From Kangiella sp. (lineage in GTDB: Bacteria; Pseudomonadota; Gammaproteobacteria; Enterobacterales; Kangiellaceae): DNA of 8,573 nt. The DNA lies in the NCBI GenBank assembly GCA_002733465.1, contig NVVT01000007.1, forward strand, positions 39,375 to 47,947, written 5' to 3'. Of the stretch, positions 1 to 6,007 are shown one piece after another; the first letter of the stretch is position 1; every line of letters starts with the position of its first letter. The position numbers were made by a program, and so were the translations under genes. The notes below the pieces were generated by a model. That model had not been told where the DNA came from. It was given only the letters and a program-made list of their open reading frames with translations, and did no database searches.

Positions 1-692
1 AAGGACATATCAAGGCCATCAAACAATGTGAGCTCGCCAACGCAGAGCGCTCCTGCACCGGTGATGGCTTTAATCGCTTCTAATGCTTGCATACTGCCAA
101 TGATTCCAACAACTGGTCCCACTACACCATTTTGCGAACAGGTTTGATCGGTGGAACTGCTATCGTCATAAAGACATTGGTAGCAAGGCGTATTTTCTTC
201 CATTGTAAAAGTGGTTAACTGCCCTTCCCATCGAATAGCGGAACCAGAAACCAATGCTGTTTTGGTTTTAAAACAAACTCTATTTAATACAAAACGGGTT
301 TCAAAGTTGTCACAGCAATCAACTAAAACATTCGTATCACTTAGAAGACTTTCAAATTCTCTTTCATTCAGACGTTTATCAATTGTATTAATTGAACAAT
401 CAGAATTAAGCGCTTCGATAGCTTCCTTCGCAGAATCAACTTTATTTTTGCCAATAGAATTTTCTTTATGAATAATTTGACGTTGTAAATTCGATTGATC
501 GACTTGATCGTCGTCTATCAAAGTTAGTTTCCCAATTCCCGCCGTTGCTAAATACATCGCAACAGGTGAACCTAGTCCGCCTAATCCGACTATTACAACG
601 TGCGCGTTTTTGAGTTTCTCTTGACCGTCAATATCAATTTGAGGCAACATAATTTGTCTTGAATATTTAAGAAGTTGGTCATCGGTTAGCAT
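1..692 (-). CDS. moeB: MoeB/ThiF/HesA-family adenylyltransferase (C-terminus off window)
   Basis: This is an E1-like enzyme that adenylates the C-terminal glycine of a small ubiquitin-like sulfur carrier (MoaD for molybdopterin, ThiS for thiamine). I translated 230 codons from the ATG at 692; family members have about 250 residues, so only a short tail is missing. Visible features are the nucleotide-binding GLGGLGS (36-42), R12 in the SRQI motif, NLQRQ (R71), K84 and DCCDN (D128). These match the E. coli MoeB active-site set R14, R73, K86 and D130 with a constant offset of two. CYQC (170-173) is the first zinc pair; the second lies beyond the edge. C185 sits at the conserved cysteine before NGVVGPVVG. 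An AGAGAA Shine-Dalgarno lies about 8 nt upstream. Position downstream of prmC favours moeB, but the GVVGPVVG and LFDG segments resemble ThiF equally well, so the partner carrier is uncertain. Confidence 0.85.
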   Translation of the reverse strand, partial: MLTDDQLLKYSRQIMLPQIDIDGQEKLKNAHVVIVGLGGLGSPVAMYLATAGIGKLTLIDDDQVDQSNLQRQIIHKENSIGKNKVDSAKEAIEALNSDCSINTIDKRLNEREFESLLSDTNVLVDCCDNFETRFVLNRVCFKTKTALVSGSAIRWEGQLTTFTMEENTPCYQCLYDDSSSTDQTCSQNGVVGPVVGIIGSMQALEAIKAITGAGALCVGELTLFDGLDMS

Positions 693-762
693 AAAATACT
701 TTCTCTTGAATGCAAGTTTTGATAAAAATAGCTATTCTCGGACAAGTGCCTAGTGAAAGACT

Positions 763-1125
763 TTAACCGATATAAGAAAGACCGAGAGTGGTTGCAACAT
801 TCTTAAGTCTTTTATCTTCGGTCCACAGTTTAATTGATTCCAATTTAGTCGATGCTAATAAATGTATATCAACATAACCGATGCCTTTTGAATAAATTTT
901 ATTTTGTTCTATAAAATACAAAAACTCATTATCATTTACGGTTCTTGTGGACGGTAAAGACTGCAATAAGGAAATAATTTCCTGTCGATTTTTGATACTT
1001 CCGCAGGCTAACTCGCCGATTATAAAAGGATGGCAATATACCTCACCGGCTAAAAGAAGCGTTTGCAACCTTGGTTCACTTTTACGCAAATGATTAACCC
1101 AAACGGATGTATCGATAAGAATCAT
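763..1125 (-). CDS. vapC: VapC-family PIN-domain ribonuclease toxin
   Basis: This is the predicted toxin of a type II toxin-antitoxin pair: a Mg-dependent PIN-domain endoribonuclease that cuts RNA (tRNA or rRNA in studied VapCs) when not bound by VapB. From the ATG at 1125 it has 120 residues, normal for the family. The four acidic residues expected of the active site are present: D5 (LIDTSVW), E38 (IIGELACG), D86 (YVDIHLLAS) and D104 (WTEDKRL), so it should be catalytically intact. The reading frame opens further upstream to 1182, but that start would overlap vapB by 44 bases and put 19 extra residues before the beta strand that normally begins the protein. I therefore prefer 1125, 13 bases after the vapB stop. 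No strong Shine-Dalgarno is visible, so translation is probably coupled to vapB. The RNA target cannot be read from the sequence. Confidence 0.9.
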   Translation of the reverse strand: MILIDTSVWVNHLRKSEPRLQTLLLAGEVYCHPFIIGELACGSIKNRQEIISLLQSLPSTRTVNDNEFLYFIEQNKIYSKGIGYVDIHLLASTKLESIKLWTEDKRLKNVATTLGLSYIG

Positions 1126-1138
1126 TATTACTATAATC

Positions 1139-1324
1139 TCAACGTCTTCTCGCAGGACTAGAAATATCCCTTTCAGAGCCACCCAATGCTGCTAAACGCT
1201 TACTATTTTCCCTTAAGATTAAAGCTTCCAATCCAAGACGAACAAGTTGTGTTTTTTCTTTGATCCCCGTAAGTAATGAGGCTTTGTTTAAAATGTCATT
1301 ATCTATATTGATTGTTGTTCTCAT
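1139..1324 (-). CDS. vapB: VapB-family antitoxin
   Basis: This 61-residue protein precedes and neutralises the adjacent VapC toxin. The N-terminus MRTTINIDNDILNKA is a typical short beta strand plus helix of a ribbon-helix-helix DNA-binding fold (about residues 1-40). The C-terminus, with RLAALGGSERD then SSPARRR, matches the toxin-binding tail of the VapB subgroup often annotated DUF2191. Family knowledge suggests that VapB dimers bind the operator and repress the operon, most tightly with VapC. The start is supported by a good AGAGGAA ribosome binding site 7 bases upstream. Antitoxin first, toxin second with a 13-base gap is the standard order. Both genes lie between prmC and moeB, on the same strand as the housekeeping genes. 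Confidence 0.9.
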   Translation of the reverse strand: MRTTINIDNDILNKASLLTGIKEKTQLVRLGLEALILRENSKRLAALGGSERDISSPARRR

Positions 1325-1331
1325 TTAAATG

Positions 1332-1338
1332 TTCCTCT
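1332..1338 (-). promoter_or_regulatory. Strong ribosome binding site of vapB
   Basis: Read on the minus strand this is AGAGGAA, 7 bases before the vapB ATG. It is the strongest Shine-Dalgarno match in the window. vapC lacks a comparable site, which fits higher antitoxin than toxin synthesis. Confidence 0.6.
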
Positions 1339-1408
1339 AACTAGGATTTAGCATTACACCTATTTCCGCTTTACTAAACCTTTACGCTCAACGCACGCAT
1401 CCAAACAA

Positions 1409-1424
1409 TGCATACCAATATGCA
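1409..1424. promoter_or_regulatory. Inverted repeat upstream of vapB, candidate operator
   Basis: TGCATA and TATGCA form a perfect 6-bp inverted repeat around a CCAA spacer, 85 bp upstream of the vapB start and about 20 bp past the prmC stop. VapB/VapC complexes usually bind short inverted repeats near their promoter, so this is the best operator candidate in the 121-bp gap. It lies further upstream than many known sites, and I could not place convincing -35 and -10 boxes, so the assignment is inference. Confidence 0.35.
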
Positions 1425-1445
1425 CATATTAGACCCGCATTCAAC

Positions 1446-2291
1446 TTAACACAAGGATATTCCAACAGTTATACGATCCAGACCAGATAAGTCTTTAATG
1501 GTTTTAACTTCTCTAAACCCCTGTTTTACATAGAGTTCTCGAACTTTTTTTCCCTGTTCAAAGCCATGCTCAATCATCAAAGCGCCACCGTCTAATAAAA
1601 ATTGTTTTGACTGTGCAACAATAATTTTAATATCTGACAACCCATTGTCCAAAGCAACCAAAGCGGTATCTGGCTCAAAGACTAGATCACCTCGCTTCAA
1701 GTGCGGATCGTCCGCTTCAACATAGGGAGGATTAGAAACAATCAAATCAAATTCTCTTGTAGTAATATTTGAAAACCAATCACTTAATAAAATATCAATA
1801 TTGTCTATATTATTTAACTGGGCGTTTTCCTTAGCTAAATCAACCGCACCTTTTTGAAAATCACTAGCGACAATATTGCTATTTGGTTTTTCAGAAGCAA
1901 TCGCTAAACCGATTGCTCCAGTACCAGTGCCTAAGTCGAGTATTTTGGCAATTTTTTTATTTTCTAAAAAGGCTAATGCGCTTTCGACTAACAACTCAGT
2001 TTCGGGTCTTGGAATAAGTGTAGATGGGTTGGTCTTTAATGTCAGCGACCAGAAATCTTTGGTACCTGTAATGTAGGCAATTGGTTCACCTTTTTTTCTT
2101 CTTTCAGTCAATCGAGTGAGCTTTTCAATATCGGCATCGTCTAACATTTTTTCTGGCCAAGTTTTAAGCCAAGTGAAATCTTTATTTAAAATAAAACTTA
2201 AAAGGTAGCGTGCATCGACTTCTGAGTCTATTTCTGCATTACTGCTTTCTATTGAAGATTTTACAAACTGAATTGCATCTTTTACGTTCAT
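1446..2291 (-). CDS. prmC: Peptide chain release factor N5-glutamine methyltransferase
   Basis: PrmC (HemK) uses S-adenosylmethionine to methylate the glutamine of the GGQ motif in release factors RF1 and RF2, which speeds peptide release. The 281-residue length is normal. The N-terminal helical domain (about 1-75) ends with EPIAYITG (69-76), followed by TLIPRPETELLVE (91-103). The SAM site is DLGTGTGAIGLA (119-130), and the catalytic NPPY that holds the glutamine amide is at 187-190 within IVSNPPYVE. The C-terminal LDRITVGI segment is also typical. The ATG overlaps the TGA of the upstream aspartoacylase gene in an ATGA. There is no clear Shine-Dalgarno, so translation is probably coupled. 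Its substrate PrfA is encoded two genes upstream. Downstream it is followed by vapBC rather than directly by moeB. Confidence 0.97.
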   Translation of the reverse strand: MNVKDAIQFVKSSIESSNAEIDSEVDARYLLSFILNKDFTWLKTWPEKMLDDADIEKLTRLTERRKKGEPIAYITGTKDFWSLTLKTNPSTLIPRPETELLVESALAFLENKKIAKILDLGTGTGAIGLAIASEKPNSNIVASDFQKGAVDLAKENAQLNNIDNIDILLSDWFSNITTREFDLIVSNPPYVEADDPHLKRGDLVFEPDTALVALDNGLSDIKIIVAQSKQFLLDGGALMIEHGFEQGKKVRELYVKQGFREVKTIKDLSGLDRITVGISLC

Positions 2292-3199
2292 TTGTTTTTA
2301 CTGGCAGAAATTAATGAAAAATTTATTGGATTGCATAAGCACATTGCAATTTTTTTATCATAATAAGCGGCTTCATTGATAAAAGCTAAAATTGTTGGCT
2401 CACCGTCATATAAAATATCAGCTCCATCGAAACGTTTAAAAATGGGATCACCTTTATTTAACTTTGGGTAAGCCTTACCAATTAATGAAGGATGAACACT
2501 AGCGCAGATATCGTCATTATCGTCGGTGGGAAAGTGGATCTTAGAATAATAACTTTGAGTATTGAGTGTGTCAGTGAAACTAGGAAGTGAATCAATATTA
2601 AACAACTCTATAAAATCTAAACAAGCACGAGTTGCACTTTGAGTTTTCTCATAGCAAGCATATTCGATACACCCCTGTGGAATAGGCCCGATTTCAATGA
2701 GAACACCATTGGGAGCAATCGATTCTAAAAAATGATGATCCTCCATTAATTCAGCTTCTGATGTAACCGTCACATCTGGTAAAACTTGTTTTAGATAGGA
2801 TGCTAATTGAAGATGAAATAAGTCGGTTCGAGTAATAACGATGTTGGTTTGCATATTAGCCGTACTGGTATGCAGATCGATAATAAAATCTGTTTTCGAA
2901 TTTCCTTTTGGTCCGAATTTCTGATTGATTGATTTAGCTAACTTACTTTCTTTTCCAGTTAGTGTCGAATCATTTAAATCAGCTAATTTAAAACAACGAT
3001 TAAGATCGACATCAATGTATCGCTGATTAGCCTTGATAGCTGACTCGTTCGCAATAAGATAGTCTAATGAAAAACTCTCATAGTTTTCCCCGAGCATTTC
3101 CTTTTGAGATTGCTTGACTAAATGAATGCCGGTTAGTTCATTACCGTGTGTTCCACCCACTAATAAAACCGACGATATTTTTTTATTAGTGGCAGACAA
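2288..3199 (-). CDS. Aspartoacylase-family zinc N-acyl amino acid amidohydrolase (TTG start)
   Basis: This is a zinc hydrolase of the aspartoacylase/aminoacylase-3 branch (AstE/AspA family, M14-like fold) that removes an acyl group from N-acyl amino acids. The 303 residues resemble human ASPA along their whole length. Zinc ligands are H18 and E21 (GGTHGNELTG) and H110 (IIDLHTST). VDLNR (64-68) is the substrate loop, E169 in LIEIGP is the catalytic glutamate, and PQGCIEYA and INEAAYYDKK (274-283) are family signatures. The position I align with the human substrate-binding arginine R168 is E159 here, so N-acetylaspartate may not be the substrate. The start must be TTG at 3199: an in-frame stop lies just upstream, and the first internal ATG (residue 35) comes after the HGNE zinc motif. 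It begins 2 bases after the prfA stop and overlaps prmC by 4 bases, so it is very likely cotranscribed with them. I do not normally expect this gene between prfA and prmC. Confidence 0.88.
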   Translation of the reverse strand: MSATNKKISSVLLVGGTHGNELTGIHLVKQSQKEMLGENYESFSLDYLIANESAIKANQRYIDVDLNRCFKLADLNDSTLTGKESKLAKSINQKFGPKGNSKTDFIIDLHTSTANMQTNIVITRTDLFHLQLASYLKQVLPDVTVTSEAELMEDHHFLESIAPNGVLIEIGPIPQGCIEYACYEKTQSATRACLDFIELFNIDSLPSFTDTLNTQSYYSKIHFPTDDNDDICASVHPSLIGKAYPKLNKGDPIFKRFDGADILYDGEPTILAFINEAAYYDKKIAMCLCNPINFSLISASKNK

Positions 3200-3201
3200 G
3201 A

Positions 3202-4290
3202 TTAATTCACTTCAGCTAATGCCGCTAATTGATCGGCTTGGTGCTCACTATTTAATGGTGTCAATAACTGAGCTAAATCGCCTTGCATGATTTCATCTAA
3301 TTTATAAAGTGTTAAATTAATTCGATGGTCGGTCATTCGCCCTTGAGGAAAATTATAAGTTCTGATTCTTTCAGAACGATCACCACTTCCGACTAAATTT
3401 TTTCTTTCTTCTGCTTGCTCGCTATGAGCCTTTTCTTCCTGTACAGAAAGCAATCTAGATTTCAAAACACTTAACGCTTGCGCTTTATTTTTATGTTGTG
3501 AGCGTCCTTCTTGACACTCAACTACCATACCCGTAGGTAAATGGGTTAAACGAATAGCTGAATCGGTTTTGTTAACATGCTGCCCACCGGCCCCCGACGC
3601 TCTAAACGTATCGACTCGAATATCGCCCATATTAAGCTCAATCTCATCTAACTCATCGGCTTCTGGCATAACTGCTACGGTACAAGCTGATGTATGCACA
3701 CGTCCTTGAGATTCTGTTTCTGGTACTCTTTGTACTCTATGCACACCGGACTCAAATTTAAGTTTTGAATAAACATCCGCACCAGAAACTAAACAAATAA
3801 TTTCTTTGTAACCGCCCTGCTCGCTTTTGGTTTCACTCATCACTTCTACTTGCCAACGATTTTTATCTGCAAATCTGCTGTACATTCTAAAAAGGTCGCC
3901 AGAAAATAATGCCGCCTCATCCCCACCGGTACCCGCTCTAATTTCTAAAAATATATTCTTCCCATCATTTGGATCTTTAGGCAGTAATAATTTTTGTAAT
4001 TCAGTCTCTAATGGTCCAATTTGAGCTTTACACTCTTTAAAATCTTCAACTGCCATTTCTTTCATATCAGGATCAGAGTCCTTCATCATTTCTTCAGCGC
4101 TAGCCAAATCATTTTTCAATTGATTATATTTTGAAAAACAAGAAACTACCTCTTCTAACTGAGAGTATTCCTTTGATAGATCACGAAACTTATTTTGATC
4201 CGAAATAACTTCCGGCTCACCTAACAAGTGTCCGACTTCTTCTTGTCTTTCAGATAACGTTTCTAATTTTGTAATGATTGAATCTTTCAT
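3202..4290 (-). CDS. prfA: Peptide chain release factor 1
   Basis: RF1 recognises UAA and UAG in the ribosomal A site and triggers hydrolysis of peptidyl-tRNA. The 362-residue length fits RF1. The N-terminal coiled-coil domain spans about 1-105. Domain 2 carries the stop-codon-reading tripeptide P190-E191-T192 in the VPETESQGR context, the PxT form typical of RF1 and not the SPF of RF2. Domain 3 has the catalytic GGQ at 235-237 inside RASGAGGQHVNKTDSA; Q237 is the residue PrmC methylates. The conserved SERIRTYNFPQGR (307-319) follows. An AGAG Shine-Dalgarno lies 7 bases before the ATG. It starts 40 bases after hemA, and its TAA stop is 2 bases before the aspartoacylase TTG start. Confidence 0.98.
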   Translation of the reverse strand: MKDSIITKLETLSERQEEVGHLLGEPEVISDQNKFRDLSKEYSQLEEVVSCFSKYNQLKNDLASAEEMMKDSDPDMKEMAVEDFKECKAQIGPLETELQKLLLPKDPNDGKNIFLEIRAGTGGDEAALFSGDLFRMYSRFADKNRWQVEVMSETKSEQGGYKEIICLVSGADVYSKLKFESGVHRVQRVPETESQGRVHTSACTVAVMPEADELDEIELNMGDIRVDTFRASGAGGQHVNKTDSAIRLTHLPTGMVVECQEGRSQHKNKAQALSVLKSRLLSVQEEKAHSEQAEERKNLVGSGDRSERIRTYNFPQGRMTDHRINLTLYKLDEIMQGDLAQLLTPLNSEHQADQLAALAEVN

Positions 4291-4330
4291 ATTATTTCTC
4301 TTAATCTAATTTTTTACTTTCTACTTTTTG

Positions 4331-5692
4331 CTATTTACTTTGCTTTTGTTCAGAGCAAAAGGTATCAGTCAATATTTCTAAAGCACTATTATCTTTATTT
4401 TCTCCGGCCTTTCTTATCGAAATCCGAGGTGAGTGCATCATCTTTTGGGTTAACCGATTACCAAGTTCTGAAATAATATCTTGTAATTTTTTTTGTTCAC
4501 TCTCAGGCAATTGCAAACTTAACGATTCTAATTTTGCCAGTGAACGATTACTTTCATTATTTTTTAAGGTTTCACATTGCAAGGTATAATCTTTTAATAA
4601 TGAAACTGATGACAAAGATTGTAACCAAGTCAGATATTTTTCACGATGATGCTTAATAATGGTTATTGCTTCTTTAGCCGCATTTTCCCGCTGTTTTTGA
4701 TTTTCCTTAATCACACCTTGCATATCATCAACGGTGTACAAATAAACATCATTTATTTTTCCAACTTGTGATTCAATGTCACGCGGTACCGCTAAATCAA
4801 CCATAAATACAGCTCTGTGTTTACGAGCAATTATCACTTTTTCCATTAATCCTTTACCAATAATAGGTACCGGACTAGCCGTTGAACTAATAATTATATC
4901 GGCTTTTTCAACTAATTCAGGCAAAGACGTTAAGCTATGAGCCAAACCGTCAAACTCGGCTGCTAAAACTTGCGCCCTTTCAACGGTTCTATTCGCTACG
5001 TTAATATTAATCACGCCTTGTCTTTTTAAATGTCTAGCGGCTAGTTCAATAGTTTCTCCGGCACCAATAAATAGTGCATTGATTTTGCTAAAATCTGAGA
5101 ATATACGCTTAGCTAATGTAACCGCAGCATAAGCAACAGAAACCGCACTTTCGCCAATTTGTGTATCGGTTCTCACCTGTTTCGCTACAGAAAAGGTTTG
5201 TTGAAAAAGTCTATTCAAATAAAGCCCTAATGTTCCTGCTGTTTTTGCGTAACCAAAAGCATCTTTTACTTGCCCTAAAATTTGAGGCTCACCCAAAATC
5301 ATCGAATCTAACCCACAGGAAACCTGCATTAAATGATCAACCGCCTCAGCATCATGCCGACTGTAACAATGAGTCGAGAATTCTTGCTGATCTAGCTCAT
5401 GGTAATTAGATAACCAAACAACAACTTCAGTTTCCATGTCTTTAATAACGGAATCGTTAGGCTCAACCATTTTTCCCGCTTCACGATCATTGTCCGAAGC
5501 GCTTAAATGACTTGAATGCCGATAGATAACTTCCATTCGGTTACAGGTAGATACAATAGCCACTTCTTCAACATCGGTTTTCGCTTTAAGATCAACCAGT
5601 GCATGACTAATTTCAGTTGGCGAAAACGCGACTTTCTCGCGGATCGCTACCGGAGCAGTTTTATGGTTGATTCCTAGAATAGAAATTGGCAT
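4331..5692 (-). CDS. hemA: Glutamyl-tRNA reductase
   Basis: HemA reduces glutamyl-tRNA(Glu) with NADPH to glutamate-1-semialdehyde, the first committed step of C5-pathway tetrapyrrole synthesis. The N-terminus ISILGINHKTAPVAIREK is typical. The nucleophilic cysteine is C50 in STCNR, and GEPQILGQ (134-141) is the catalytic-domain signature. The NADPH domain carries FIGAGETIE (208-216), NRT (234-236) and IISSTASP (267-274), and the C-terminal helical dimerisation domain covers about 330-453. At 453 residues it is longer than E. coli HemA (418). About 21 extra, mostly polar residues lie between C50 and W93. The stop codon is TAG, the only TAG among the complete genes here. No Shine-Dalgarno is visible; a perfect inverted repeat ends 11 bases before the ATG. 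It is the first gene of the minus-strand cluster and probably carries its main promoter. Confidence 0.97.
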   Translation of the reverse strand: MPISILGINHKTAPVAIREKVAFSPTEISHALVDLKAKTDVEEVAIVSTCNRMEVIYRHSSHLSASDNDREAGKMVEPNDSVIKDMETEVVVWLSNYHELDQQEFSTHCYSRHDAEAVDHLMQVSCGLDSMILGEPQILGQVKDAFGYAKTAGTLGLYLNRLFQQTFSVAKQVRTDTQIGESAVSVAYAAVTLAKRIFSDFSKINALFIGAGETIELAARHLKRQGVININVANRTVERAQVLAAEFDGLAHSLTSLPELVEKADIIISSTASPVPIIGKGLMEKVIIARKHRAVFMVDLAVPRDIESQVGKINDVYLYTVDDMQGVIKENQKQRENAAKEAITIIKHHREKYLTWLQSLSSVSLLKDYTLQCETLKNNESNRSLAKLESLSLQLPESEQKKLQDIISELGNRLTQKMMHSPRISIRKAGENKDNSALEILTDTFCSEQKQSK

Positions 5693-5703
5693 GAGCGAAA
5701 GGG

Positions 5704-5726
5704 ATTAAAGCTTGCTAAGCTTTAAT
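5704..5726. promoter_or_regulatory. Perfect 10-bp inverted repeat in the hemA leader
   Basis: The arms ATTAAAGCTT and AAGCTTTAAT are exact reverse complements around a 3-base spacer. In hemA mRNA this would form a hairpin ending 11 nt before the AUG, covering or replacing the usual Shine-Dalgarno position; the bases in between are pyrimidine-rich (CCCTTTCGCTC). There is no T-run on either side in either direction, so it is not a standard terminator. It could be an RNA structure controlling hemA translation or a palindromic operator. Which of these is not decidable from sequence. Confidence 0.5.
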
Positions 5727-5879
5727 AGATGAAATAAATAAAGAGTTAATAAGACTGAAAACTAACTGATCCGAAATTTTAACGGCAGTTTTTATCAATA
5801 TTACTAGAATAAAGTGACTAATTAGGGATTTATGACTAAAAACGATGGAACTTATCATTCACATTTTGCTCAAAATTGT

Positions 5880-5908
5880 TTGCTTTCCTTACATAGCACT
5901 ATGATAAT
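5880..5908 (+). promoter_or_regulatory. Weak candidate sigma-70 promoter for the TPR lipoprotein-lolB genes
   Basis: TTGCTT and GATAAT are separated by 17 bp. The -10 matches consensus at 5 of 6 positions, but the -35 matches only in its TTG. Transcription would start near 5915, giving a leader of about 90 nt. In such AT-rich DNA, matches of this quality occur by chance. Confidence 0.2.
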
Positions 5909-6007
5909 CGCAAAGTTATTGATAATCCAGATAAACAGCAATATCGACTGCTACCTAGGTTAGAATAAACGATAGAAATGAAAGAATTCTGTAAATAGAG
6001 ATGTTTT

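Larger units (their letters stand above)
5693..6007. other. Divergent intergenic region between hemA and the TPR lipoprotein gene
   Basis: This 315-bp AT-rich stretch must hold the promoters for both directions. Apart from the hemA-proximal inverted repeat, it holds a weak plus-strand promoter candidate at 5880-5908 and two direct GATAATC copies at 5903 and 5921, 18 bp apart. An AGAG ribosome binding site at 5997-6000 lies 7 bases before the TPR gene start. A 43-codon open frame (5832-5963, plus) follows an AGGG-like site but shows no recognisable product. I found no convincing hemA promoter boxes, tRNA or classical terminator. Confidence 0.6.

Noticed and set aside
211..471. Plus-strand open frame of 86 codons
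   Set aside because: It lies antisense inside the moeB-like gene, whose conserved motifs occupy the minus strand; no recognisable domain in the plus frame.
693..762. Terminator between vapC and moeB
   Set aside because: I found no stem-loop with a T-run in this 70-bp gap, so readthrough from vapBC into moeB is possible.
1126..1182. Upstream in-frame extension of vapC to an ATG at 1182
   Set aside because: It would overlap vapB by 44 bases and add 19 residues before the strand MILIDTSVW that normally opens VapC proteins.
1876..2076. Plus-strand open frame of 66 codons
   Set aside because: It is antisense to prmC, with no domain or convincing ribosome binding site.
3827..4024. Plus-strand open frame of 65 codons
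   Set aside because: It is antisense to prfA and reflects the composition of that gene.
4300..4333. A-rich AAAGTA repeats between hemA and prfA as a functional repeat
   Set aside because: Similar A-rich, purine-heavy strings occur at the TPR gene start and in front of lolB, so low-complexity composition explains them.
5161..5409. Plus-strand open frame of 82 codons
   Set aside because: It is antisense to the catalytic region of hemA, with no recognisable features.
5704..5726. Reading the hemA-leader inverted repeat as a rho-independent terminator
   Set aside because: No T-run follows on either strand, the stem is AT-rich, and no gene ends next to it.
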